The notes under the pieces: generated by a model | What the model saw: only the letters and a program-made list of their open reading frames with translations | What the model was told of the DNA's origin: nothing | The model's database searches: none | Program-made: the position numbers and the translations under genes | Shown here: positions 47,698-55,910 of the stretch, piece after piece | Layout: every line of letters begins with the position of its first letter | How positions within the stretch are numbered: the stretch's first letter is position 1 | Assembly: GCF_021044625.1 (NCBI RefSeq) | Contig: NZ_CP087999.1 | Span: forward strand, 2,249,001 to 2,313,000 | Direction: 5' to 3' | Length of the DNA stretch: 64,000 nucleotides | From: Geomonas sp. RF6 | GTDB taxonomy: Bacteria; Desulfobacterota; Desulfuromonadia; Geobacterales; Geobacteraceae

Positions 47698-49134
47698 ATG
47701 ACCCAAAATGCAAAGGTGAAGGTGCTCTGCTTTACAGAGCTTTTTACGTCGGTTGCCTTACCGATAGCCCTAGACGTGTACCAGCGTCCATATGTCTGGG
47801 GCCCAGACAAGGTGAAGCAGCTCCTCGATGACCTCAAGCAGCATTTCAGGCAGCATGCCGCCCCCGACTACTATCTCGGCTCCATTCTGCTGCACGAAAA
47901 CCGGCAGCAAAAAAAGCTATTCATCATTGATGGTCAACAGCGTTTGACTTCGCTCGCGGTGCTTTATCACACGTGTACGAGGTGTCTGCCCCCAAAGCTA
48001 AAATTTACCTACGGTTCTCCGGACTCAGCCCGCAACATAAAGCAGACGCAAGCTGAGTGCGCTTTGGTGCACAAGTCGTTTACTTCCGACATATTTCAAC
48101 GAATAAGCTTTACGGTCATAACCGTTACCGAAGAAGATCTCGCATTCACTTTTTTTGACACGCAGAATAATCGGGGGATGCCGCTCGATGCCACGGATCT
48201 GCTGAAAGCCTACCACCTGCGCGCAGTTACAGGCGACAGCCGCGACGAGTTACAAACTGAGTGTGCCAAGCGATGGGAGCGGCTGCAGCTGGGGGGACAA
48301 AAATTCGGGTGTGCTACTGACTTTGCTCCATTGCTATTCCAGCAGTACTTGTGGCGAGCGCGCCGCTGGACTGGGCAAAAAAAGCTAGCACGTGAAACTC
48401 ACAACGCGATTATGACCGAATTTCAGCACACGGCGGTGGCTCCGGAAGCGCCTGAGCGACTGGCTCTCTACCCGTCACAACTCAATAGCCGTCACGCTAG
48501 CCTAGTGCTCGATCTGGAGCGCCCCGTCGGTTACCGCCTCACGCCCCATCTCGTGCAGAAAAAACATAGCTCAGCTCAATTGCCTTTTGTCATACGGCAG
48601 CCGATTTCCAAAGGAATCGGCTTTTTCCTGTATGCCGACAAATACTCCGCGCTCATAACTGAACTGATGGACTCGCACAGCGAAGACCCAGCAATTCTCG
48701 ATTTTCTAGATTTCTACCAGAAAGTCATCGCCAAACTGTCAATTTATCTTAGGGAACTTTTCCTGCTCGCCAGCGTCATGTTCATTGATAAGTTCGGCAA
48801 ACGACAGTTGCTGCAGTTCGCACTTTGGCTTGACTACTCGTTGGGTGCTATTCGTCTCCTCAAACACTACATATTCAGAGAGGCGCCACTGATTTACCTG
48901 CGTGACTCCTCCCACAACTTACTTGATGTGATCTCCGGAGCCTTTCTGCCCGACCAGGTTATCGAATTTCTGCGACGAGACGAGTCTGCTGGAGAGGTTT
49001 ACGCAACTGAGCGTATCGAGGCAGGGATTGGGGTTCAGGGCGCCTATAAACAGCGGGTACTTGACTACTATGGGAAACGGGACAGCCTCAAGCATAAAGC
49101 TCTCTGGATCGAGGAGAAACAACCGTGGCCATAA
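47698..49134 (+). CDS. DUF262 protein (GmrS-like), without HNH domain
   Basis: 478 residues. N-terminal DUF262 signatures YQRPYVWGPDKVKQLLDDL and IIDGQQRLTSLAVL (about residues 28-84) define the ParB/GmrS-like nucleotidase fold found in type IV restriction proteins. DTQNNRGMPLDATDLLKAYHL is also typical. No DUF1524 HNH motif is visible at the C-terminus. The open frame extends upstream to TTG 47542, but GAGGG at 47688-47692 spaced 5 nt from ATG 47698 supports the shorter start. It overlaps the next DUF262 gene by 10 nt, so the two likely act together. Confidence 0.8.
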   Translation: MTQNAKVKVLCFTELFTSVALPIALDVYQRPYVWGPDKVKQLLDDLKQHFRQHAAPDYYLGSILLHENRQQKKLFIIDGQQRLTSLAVLYHTCTRCLPPKLKFTYGSPDSARNIKQTQAECALVHKSFTSDIFQRISFTVITVTEEDLAFTFFDTQNNRGMPLDATDLLKAYHLRAVTGDSRDELQTECAKRWERLQLGGQKFGCATDFAPLLFQQYLWRARRWTGQKKLARETHNAIMTEFQHTAVAPEAPERLALYPSQLNSRHASLVLDLERPVGYRLTPHLVQKKHSSAQLPFVIRQPISKGIGFFLYADKYSALITELMDSHSEDPAILDFLDFYQKVIAKLSIYLRELFLLASVMFIDKFGKRQLLQFALWLDYSLGAIRLLKHYIFREAPLIYLRDSSHNLLDVISGAFLPDQVIEFLRRDESAGEVYATERIEAGIGVQGAYKQRVLDYYGKRDSLKHKALWIEEKQPWP

Positions 49135-51068
49135 CTTCAAGACTGATGAGCCTTCAGGAAATAGTCGCTGCGAGATACTCCTTTCAGGTACCGATATATC
49201 AGCGCCTCTATGTTTGGGAAGAAGAGCAGGTGAAGACCCTGCTGGAAGATTTGCTGATGGCGTATCACGAACAGAAAGATATCTTCTATCTCGGTGGCAC
49301 TCTGCTGGTGGAGAGGGGACGGAGCGGCAAGGGCAGGTGCTTTGACGTGATTGACGGGCAGCAGCGGCTGACTACGCTGTGGATGATGAGCGTCGTTTGG
49401 CAACAGGAGCTGAAGCCTTTCTTACATCGAAAGGAGCGAGGCATACCGTCTAACCGCATCACGTTCCCCATTCGCAAGGAGGTAAACAAATTTTTCGAGA
49501 ATCGTATTGCGGGAGCTTCGGTGACCGCGATTGATAATAAGCAGATAATTGATGCCTTGGCGCTGATTAAGTCGTTTTTTCAGGATGAGGCTCACGGCGT
49601 CAGCGCGAAATTGTTTACACGTTTCATCTATCGGAATGTGAAAATGGTGCTCACTCGGGTGCCAGAACGTACCGACCTCAACAAGTTGTTTGAGGTCATT
49701 AACGACCGAGGCCAGCAACTGCAGCACCAAGATATCCTGAAGGCGCGCCTCCTGCGGTTCATACCCGACCCACGAGAGCGTCAGCGCTATGCTCAGATGT
49801 GGGACGCCTGCTCTTGTATGGGCGGCTATGTCGAGAAGAACCTGAAGGACATAACGGGATTGAAGGTGGCCGAACTCTTCAACAATAGAGCGAGCAGAAC
49901 TGATCAGGAAAAGCTGGCCAAGGCAAGTGAGGTGCTGCATGCGCTTTCCCGCCGTCAGACAGAGTCCATGGGAACGAAGACCCGGACGCTGAGGGCAATC
50001 CTTCAGGCGAGGTCGGATGAGGAACAGGATGGCGAAACTGCTGACGATGTAGAAAGGTATGAAGCGGACGACGTGCGTAGCATTATTGGGTTTCCATTGC
50101 TACTACAACACACGCTGCGGATCTGGTTGCAGACGCATGATAAGCCGGATCTGCCGAAAATACTTGATAAGCAGCTGTTGTCATTATTCCACAAGCATTT
50201 CCTGCGCAACGCGATGCGCGCTCACGTAACATCGTTCATCGAGCTTCTGTGGGAGATTCGCTACTGCTTCGACAAATACGTCATAAAGTGGAGTCGACAG
50301 GACCAACACGTGGTGTGCAAGCTGCGCCTGAGCCCCACAACCTCTCGCGGAAAAACATATTACAGCCTCGTGCGTGATGAGCCTGAGTCGACTGAGGGGT
50401 TTACCCTCCTGCAGGGCATGCTGTACCACTCGCAGCAACTAACCACCCATTATTGGCTGACCCCCCTGCTTGCCTATATCCACCGCCATCCTGGCAGCGA
50501 CCACTTCGCCTTCTTGCGCCACTTGGACAATCATCTACTCTGCACTAACACTGAGAAGTTATTACCTGAGCGCACTCACGGTTTCCTGCAGACGCCCTGG
50601 AAAAAAAACACTCTCGACCATTCATTGCTATTCGAAGCAAAAGGCACAGCCTTCCCTCACTACTGGTTTTACAAGCTGGAGTTCATCCTTTGGGATCGGC
50701 GACGGGCTGTGATGAAGGACCAGCGCTGGGAGAATTTCCGCATCACAGCGAAGAATTCCATTGAACACATCTCTCCACAAATGCCGCAGGTTGTCGACAC
50801 CAATCAGGTTTCTGACGACCAACGTGACCGCTTCGGAAACTTAGGTCTCGTAACACAAAGCATTAACTCCGAGTACAGCAACAGGCCCTTCAACGAGAAA
50901 AGACAACGCTTCCACAACCTCAACGCTGTGCGCCTCGATTCGCTTAAGATGGCACTGATCTACCGCCACGATAAGTGGAATGATGCGCTGGCTGCTGCAC
51001 ATGAAAAGGAAATGATAGACCTCATTGCTGATTATCTGGGTACTGATTTTTCGAGTGGGCATGCCTGA
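49125..51068 (+). CDS. DUF262-DUF1524 protein (GmrSD-like type IV restriction)
   Basis: 647 residues. N-terminal DUF262 with YQRLYVWEEEQVKTLLEDL and VIDGQQRLTTLW, the DGQQR motif being the nucleotide-hydrolysis signature. C-terminal DUF1524 HNH-type nuclease with NSIEHISPQMPQ and FGNLGLVTQSINSEYSN...NEKR. GmrSD-type enzymes cut DNA carrying modified cytosines, and related proteins act on other modifications. The start is GTG 49125 with GAGGAG 8 nt upstream, overlapping the stop of the preceding DUF262 gene. Having two adjacent DUF262 proteins, only one with a nuclease, suggests a heteromeric machine. Confidence 0.86.
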   Translation: MAITSRLMSLQEIVAARYSFQVPIYQRLYVWEEEQVKTLLEDLLMAYHEQKDIFYLGGTLLVERGRSGKGRCFDVIDGQQRLTTLWMMSVVWQQELKPFLHRKERGIPSNRITFPIRKEVNKFFENRIAGASVTAIDNKQIIDALALIKSFFQDEAHGVSAKLFTRFIYRNVKMVLTRVPERTDLNKLFEVINDRGQQLQHQDILKARLLRFIPDPRERQRYAQMWDACSCMGGYVEKNLKDITGLKVAELFNNRASRTDQEKLAKASEVLHALSRRQTESMGTKTRTLRAILQARSDEEQDGETADDVERYEADDVRSIIGFPLLLQHTLRIWLQTHDKPDLPKILDKQLLSLFHKHFLRNAMRAHVTSFIELLWEIRYCFDKYVIKWSRQDQHVVCKLRLSPTTSRGKTYYSLVRDEPESTEGFTLLQGMLYHSQQLTTHYWLTPLLAYIHRHPGSDHFAFLRHLDNHLLCTNTEKLLPERTHGFLQTPWKKNTLDHSLLFEAKGTAFPHYWFYKLEFILWDRRRAVMKDQRWENFRITAKNSIEHISPQMPQVVDTNQVSDDQRDRFGNLGLVTQSINSEYSNRPFNEKRQRFHNLNAVRLDSLKMALIYRHDKWNDALAAAHEKEMIDLIADYLGTDFSSGHA

Positions 51069-51163
51069 GATCGGCACAGCGACTTCCTAACCATGACTGA
51101 ACCTGTGACAGATCCCATGACGTATGGTGGTGCGCCGTATCCGGCCCCAGCTGCACCCACCTG

Positions 51164-51577
51164 TCATTCGGCCTCTGGACTACTGCTCTCCGATGCATTC
51201 TCCACTGCACGACTGGCCTCTTCCAAGAGAACCACATATTCATCTGTAACGTCTTTCTCCTCGGTGAAGCCTTTTATCCTCGTCCATTGATGCCAGACCC
51301 ACTCCCCATCAATGTCATATCCCGGCGCGCCTACTAACTGGTATACCCGTCCAGATTTCGTTACTGCATAGCTTCTACACGGATCGAAGCTGACGATCGC
51401 GCTGCTGACCCTGCCCGAATTTCCTCCAACTGAATACCCAACGAAGTGCCTTTCTCTCCTCTCCCTGTCCAGAACCTCTAAAACCCTCCAGCGTATCAGG
51501 ACGACCTCAGGCTCTTCCAAAACACCAGGCGGCAACCAGATACCGAGATAGCCTCCATGATCATCAGCTGTGCCCAT
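51164..51577 (-). CDS. Unrecognised small protein
   Basis: 137 residues, acidic C-terminus (ASESSSPEAE). The predicted strand-rich core (VGYSVGGNSGRVSSAIVSFD, SGRVYQLVGAPGYDIDGEW) suggests a small beta-sheet protein; no family recognised. GGGAG lies 10 nt upstream of the ATG at 51577. It is convergent with the DUF262 genes and is the last of four minus-strand genes read from the operator at 53.45 kb. Function unknown. Confidence 0.6.
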   Translation of the reverse strand: MGTADDHGGYLGIWLPPGVLEEPEVVLIRWRVLEVLDRERRERHFVGYSVGGNSGRVSSAIVSFDPCRSYAVTKSGRVYQLVGAPGYDIDGEWVWHQWTRIKGFTEEKDVTDEYVVLLEEASRAVENASESSSPEAE

Positions 51578-51803
51578 CTCTCGCTCCCTTTTATAAGGAC
51601 CTTCGCTTAAAGCCTATCCGGCAAGTCCAGTAGTTCGTCTTGTTTGGTGTCCAGGCTCCATCGCATTAAGGTCCCCGTACATCACTCTGCGGCCCACCTA
51701 CTACAACGGCACGGGAACCCTAAGCTGCTTTTGACCTCGTTATTTACGAAGACCTGTGACGCATCCAGACATACCAAGCCGCCTCTCGCCCACCTGTCGA
51801 AGG

Positions 51804-52343
51804 TCATACTCGGATTACGTCTGGCAGATCCTGCCCCACGAACTTGATCTCGTACACTTCCCACTCTCCTACCCCACCGCTATCGAGTGCTTTGTGCCAT
51901 GCTTGCCGCGCCGTACTGACACAGCGAACGAGGCAGGAGTGTCTTATCCCGCTGACGAGCCATACTCCGTAGGTACCGTCGTCAGGATGGTTGTCGATTT
52001 CGGAGGAGTGCGGCGCCCAAGGGAGATTATCCTCACCGTAGACCACTATCGTTGCCTCACGTTCCTGCTGGTATTGCGCGTCACCAGGCAATATCTCTTC
52101 CTCACTGCATTCAAATTGGAGCCCGTACTCTCGGTATTCCAACACCTCCGTAGCGACCGATCGTGTTACCGCTTCAGCGACTTCCTTAACCCGGGCAGTG
52201 AGGACGGTAGCCAGTTTTTTGCCGTCGACTTCTGGGTTTACCACAACTCGCAATAGAGGGCGGACACGCTTGCCGGTAACGGAGATAACCTTTTTACCGG
52301 GGTGGGTCAAATTCCAATTCTTCAATTCTTCCTCCAATTGCAT
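51804..52343 (-). CDS. Unrecognised protein
   Basis: 179 residues with no membrane segment. It has an N-terminal alpha/beta part (RVRPLLRVVVNPEVDGKK) and a C-terminal tail that resembles part of the neighbouring small protein only in composition. No ribosome site is obvious before the ATG at 52343. No family recognised. The position suggests the same transcription unit as the HTH and HNH genes upstream, with a 76 bp gap. Confidence 0.5.
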   Translation of the reverse strand: MQLEEELKNWNLTHPGKKVISVTGKRVRPLLRVVVNPEVDGKKLATVLTARVKEVAEAVTRSVATEVLEYREYGLQFECSEEEILPGDAQYQQEREATIVVYGEDNLPWAPHSSEIDNHPDDGTYGVWLVSGIRHSCLVRCVSTARQAWHKALDSGGVGEWEVYEIKFVGQDLPDVIRV

Positions 52344-52419
52344 CCAGAGTTACCGAGATAGTGCCGTCAGGCCCTAATGCGTTTGCCTCCCGAAGGGATT
52401 CAGCTTCAGTCGAAGCTCC

Positions 52420-52875
52420 TTAGCCCAAGACTTTTGCCAGATCTATCATCAATAGCGATTCAAAATGGCACTGGACGTCCCTTCGAATCTTCATGCTGTG
52501 TGCATGTACACAGAGCCCTTCTTTATCCCTCCTGCCCCTGAACTCCCCCTCGAAGCGTATGATAGAGGCAAGAGCGGGACTCAAGAGTCCAGCGAATGTA
52601 GAATCAACATCGTTGAGTTCCTTGTCGGATTTACCACCCCGGATTCTTGCCCAGATGTCCACTAACATTCTGGCGCACGCGACGAACACATAATCCGGAA
52701 CAGCGCGAACATGCGTCTCCCATTCGTTAACTCTGGATCCCGGGACGGGGGTGCTTCCAGGGCCTTCTGCATGCGTGGCAATATGCTCCCCCATCTGCTT
52801 TTGGCTAAACCCCAGAGCTTGCCGAATACCCCGGATGTCCAAGGGCGTAATCTCCACTGCCGTTCGTTCCGCCAT
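52420..52875 (-). CDS. Helix-turn-helix (XRE/Cro-like) protein
   Basis: 151 residues. Residues ~10-65 contain a Cro-type HTH: DIRGIRQALGFSQKQMGEHI followed by SRVNEWETHVRAVPDYV, the expected spacing of helices 2 and 3. The C-terminal ~80 residues are unassigned. Its ATG overlaps the stop of the HNH gene upstream (TAATG at 52875), so the two are translationally coupled. It is likely a DNA-binding regulator or specificity component of this cluster. Confidence 0.65.
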   Translation of the reverse strand: MAERTAVEITPLDIRGIRQALGFSQKQMGEHIATHAEGPGSTPVPGSRVNEWETHVRAVPDYVFVACARMLVDIWARIRGGKSDKELNDVDSTFAGLLSPALASIIRFEGEFRGRRDKEGLCVHAHSMKIRRDVQCHFESLLMIDLAKVLG

Positions 52876-53387
52876 TAATGTTCTCCTTGTGTGGAGTCAG
52901 CCAGCAGGGCCCAAATCTCCATTAGCTCCTTGCGCTTTCGTTCGTACTCCTCGGTTATCCGCTGTCGAGCAACTTCAAAAGCGAGAGTGCTCATCGTCTT
53001 TCTTGCCCTCCGAAGCTTTGCATGCAATTCGAGGTGTAGCGGGACTGGAATGCACATCAGATTCTCCGCACGGTTGTTTCCTGGATCGAGGTCGCGGTGG
53101 TGAATCCGGCAATTGATCGGTACCTTCTTTCCATGAACCCTCTCCCAAATCAGGATATGCTCTGCTTTAGATCGGTACTTACGTAAATAGGGATCGTAGA
53201 TCTGCAAAAAGTAATACCCCCTGTTATTTCGATACCTTTTGGCTGCATCCCACGCCGGACTTTCTGCTGAAATATCCAGTGGGTGCTGCGGAGTCGACTC
53301 AACAAGATGCTGTTGGAGAGTACCCGCCTCCTGTTCGCCTCCAGGACTCATTGAAACCCTCATCTTTTGCCTGTCACGCCACGGCAC
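52875..53387 (-). CDS. HNH endonuclease
   Basis: 170 residues. The central HNH core reads AEHILIWERVHG..., then CRIHHRDLDPGNNRAENL and LELHAKLRR: the His-His pair, the Asn in NNRAEN and the downstream His match the HNH_3 type seen in homing and phage HNH enzymes. YYFLQIYDPYLRKYRSKAE precedes it, as in such proteins. The first ~30 residues are poorly defined and an internal start is possible. It is the first minus-strand gene of the cluster, divergent from the XRE regulator at 53531, with the operator between them. Confidence 0.8.
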   Translation of the reverse strand: MPWRDRQKMRVSMSPGGEQEAGTLQQHLVESTPQHPLDISAESPAWDAAKRYRNNRGYYFLQIYDPYLRKYRSKAEHILIWERVHGKKVPINCRIHHRDLDPGNNRAENLMCIPVPLHLELHAKLRRARKTMSTLAFEVARQRITEEYERKRKELMEIWALLADSTQGEH

Positions 53388-53449
53388 GCTTGCATGGCCT
53401 GAGTCGTACGTGGATAAGCGCCCTCGCGAATAGGCCCACCTGTAGTATA

Positions 53450-53482
53450 TCGTACTCTAATTTTTTGAATACTATAGTACGA
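53450..53482. promoter_or_regulatory. Palindromic operator between divergent HNH and XRE genes
   Basis: TCGTACTCTA (53450-53459) and TATAGTACGA (53473-53482) form an inverted repeat matching at 9 of 10 positions, centred in the 143 bp divergent gap. The A/T-rich spacer TATA-like elements lie within it, so a bound XRE dimer would overlap promoter elements. Confidence 0.65.
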
Positions 53483-53530
53483 AGACTCCCGTTTTTTTTA
53501 ACTGTAAGGTGCCCGCAAGGAGGACTGCGT

Positions 53531-53776
53531 GTGAGGCCCGAACAGGCATTTGGCTCGGTATTGCGCGATTTACGTCACAAGAAGGCCTTGTCCCAAGAGA
53601 AGTTAGCCCTGGAGGCGAACATGGAAAGGGCTTACATCTCTATGTTAGAACGAGGCCTGCGGCAACCAACCCTGTCGACGATTCTGAAGCTTAGCCCTGT
53701 CTTGGGTGTTTCCGCGGCCACGATGGTTGAACTCGTAGAAAAATTGATCGCCGCAGAATCCGACGTAAACCCTTAA
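53531..53776 (+). CDS. Small XRE-family regulator (controller-protein-like)
   Basis: 81 residues, essentially one HTH domain: FGSVLRDLRHKKALSQEKLA, then RAYISMLERGLRQPTLSTIL and VLGVSAATMVELVEKL. Size and layout resemble the controller (C) proteins of restriction systems. The start is GTG 53531, supported by a perfect AAGGAGG (53517-53523) 7 nt upstream; the longer open frame from 53279 crosses the operator and is not used. It is divergent from the HNH/HTH genes and probably binds the palindrome at 53450-53482, setting expression in both directions. Confidence 0.82.
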   Translation: MRPEQAFGSVLRDLRHKKALSQEKLALEANMERAYISMLERGLRQPTLSTILKLSPVLGVSAATMVELVEKLIAAESDVNP

Positions 53777-54342
53777 GCGACAAAATCCTCCCAAGACGTC
53801 CTGCCCGCGTTGTAGCCCTCCTTCTTGGTGAAGGCGTCGTACATTGTGATATCTGATGATACGGACTGGTCAAGTGAGACTTTGGGTTGCCAAAGTTAGC
53901 CTTATCGCCACCGACGGAATCCCCCCCCGCTGTTTTCCGACCTACAACAAGCCTCATCAACATTTCTCCTGCCCATGCCGGAGTACCTAGTGGGCGCGAA
54001 CATATGCTCATCAACCCACTGCATTTCAACTGAATTCTTCATAGCTCACGACATTCCACACAGGAATAAAAGCGGCCCAGTAAGGCGGGTCTTACAACAC
54101 TCCTCCTATGCCCCGAGTCAACTAATTAAGGCGTGAGTTCCTTAAACTCGCTACGAAATGAAACGGTAACGAAAATGATTTGCAATACCATAGATACCAA
54201 ATTTGGTAATAAACCCCAGATGTTAGGCGGCCTGACCTTGGAAGAATTTCCTTGACACCGTGAGACCGCTGTCATAAATTCCCGCCAAAGGAGCGCATAC
54301 TGCACAATCACTTGCATGGAGGTCCTCTAATGGCCGAGGTTA
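53777..54342 (+). promoter_or_regulatory. Spacer before recombinase module, with promoter (54252-54280)
   Basis: 566 bp without a convincing gene. TTGACA at 54252-54257 and TAAATT at 54275-54280 (17 bp spacer) form a plausible promoter, followed by CAAAGGAGCG. Nothing else recognised. Confidence 0.45.
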
Positions 54343-54585
54343 ATGTACATGGACGAAGCAAGAGATTGGGCCTTCGACAAGGCTTGTAAAGGGGGGGTGA
54401 GCCTTAATACCCTACGATATCTCATGTGGCAGCTGTACAGATACGCCTGTTGGTTAGAACAGCGGCAGATGGACTGGCGACTTTTTGATGCGAAGGAGTC
54501 GAACGCGGTATATGCACGGTTGCTGAAGGACTTGACTGAGGCTGTCAGGACCACTCAACAGCGAGCGCTCGCACCTGAACTGTGA
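54343..54585 (+). pseudogene. 5' fragment of a recombinase gene
   Basis: 80 codons whose product (EARDWAFDKACKGGVSLNTL, then LYRYACWLEQRQMDWRLF) aligns with residues ~45-95 of the recombinase encoded next (EANHWALDKARSGDVKLKTV, LHQYASWIEEGSMDWRHF). It lacks any catalytic region and ends in QQRALAPEL. It is best read as the remnant of an older, related recombinase, though a short expressed protein cannot be excluded. Confidence 0.65.
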
Positions 54586-54647
54586 CTGCCTTCTGTCTCT
54601 ACTGTAAAAAAATTTTCTTCACTAACGGAAGTGGCGGAGATTTTCCA

Positions 54648-55910
54648 ATGGCTCAACTTGAATACATCAATTATGTCCCTCACCGCGCAGTCGTACTTGC
54701 GCAGCGGGTCGAATGGTTACGGGACTTCACCCATCCGCTTTCTGGGTTGCCGCAAATTTTCTGGAGTGACGGTACCCCGTGGGCAGAGGCAAACCATTGG
54801 GCATTGGATAAGGCAAGAAGCGGGGACGTGAAGCTTAAGACGGTGCAAAGCTTGATGAAGCACCTGCACCAGTATGCGTCTTGGATCGAGGAGGGGTCGA
54901 TGGACTGGCGGCATTTCCCCATGCGCAAGTCCGATCGCGTGCTCGTTGTGTTTCGTGGGGCACTGGTTGCTGCACGGAATGCAGGACACCTCAGACCTTC
55001 AACAGCGACCGCTCGAATGCGCGCGGTAATTCAATTTTACCGCCACTGTAACCTTCACAATTTTGTCACACGAGGTGCGCCTATGTGGAAAGACAAGTTG
55101 ATCGTTATGCGCTACTACGATTCATGTGGCTTTGAACGTACTATGGGGGTCTTAAGTACCGACCTCTCGATCCCTAATCGCGCACGGCCGGGCGTACGAT
55201 TGGAAGGAGGCCTCCTCCCGATAAGTGCCAGTGAAATGAATGAACTCCTCAAATTCACTTCGGAAAATGTGTGTGAAGAACTGCATCTAATTTTGATGAC
55301 AGGGTTCTTCACTGGTGCCAGGCTCGAAACAATCACGACTCTGCGCGTAGAAAGTCTAGAGACGGCAAGCACTGATCCTCTGGTCCCTGGTATGTGGAAG
55401 ATACGAGTTGGGCCCGGCACTGTTGTGGCAACGAAAGGGGATGTCTCAGGCTCAATACTAGTGGCGGACCAACTAATGCGGAGGCTAATGCAGTATGCGT
55501 ACTCCTCTCACCGCATCAAGCGGGTAGAGAAGGCCGCCAAGGAAGACAAGTCGCGCCTTTTCTTGACCCGCTTTAGCAATCCGTACGGCCACAGTGCCAT
55601 CAGTAGAGGAATGACAGAGCTTCGCCGCATCGCCTCACAGCATGCGTTGAAGTTTATGAAAAACTTTCGGTTTCATCAAAGTAGGGCGACCTTTGGCACC
55701 TGGCTTATGTCAATACTCTTAGGAGTTCCTGGCATAAAGGTGAAAACGGCAATAGAATTTGTGCGGGATGCGATGTTACACGCACGGGAAGCGGATACCA
55801 TGCGCTACATTACCTTCCTTGAGCATACGAGGGCAAAGATTGAAATAGCGAATGCATTTTCCGAGGCTTTCCTTGGCATTGCAAGTCGGCTCGGCGATCG
55901 CAATGCATAA
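54648..55910 (+). CDS. Tyrosine recombinase 1 of the island
   Basis: 420 residues. An N-terminal SAM-like core-binding region precedes the catalytic domain with Arg I (FTGARLETITTL, R225), H-x-x-R (FHQSRATFG, H343 and R346), H378 and the nucleophile Y387 (HAREADTMRYITF). All expected catalytic residues are present. ATG 54648 with GGAG 9 nt upstream is preferred over the frame opening at 54582. The stop overlaps the next gene's start. It belongs to a set of three recombinases followed by a GmtX/TnpC-like protein, as in Tn554-type and Gamma-Mobile-Trio elements. Confidence 0.87.
   Translation: MAQLEYINYVPHRAVVLAQRVEWLRDFTHPLSGLPQIFWSDGTPWAEANHWALDKARSGDVKLKTVQSLMKHLHQYASWIEEGSMDWRHFPMRKSDRVLVVFRGALVAARNAGHLRPSTATARMRAVIQFYRHCNLHNFVTRGAPMWKDKLIVMRYYDSCGFERTMGVLSTDLSIPNRARPGVRLEGGLLPISASEMNELLKFTSENVCEELHLILMTGFFTGARLETITTLRVESLETASTDPLVPGMWKIRVGPGTVVATKGDVSGSILVADQLMRRLMQYAYSSHRIKRVEKAAKEDKSRLFLTRFSNPYGHSAISRGMTELRRIASQHALKFMKNFRFHQSRATFGTWLMSILLGVPGIKVKTAIEFVRDAMLHAREADTMRYITFLEHTRAKIEIANAFSEAFLGIASRLGDRNA

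Noticed and set aside
51682-52256. Short open frames on both strands around 51.7-52.2 kb
   Set aside because: They overlap the better-supported minus-strand gene at 51804-52343 and lack ribosome sites and recognisable motifs.
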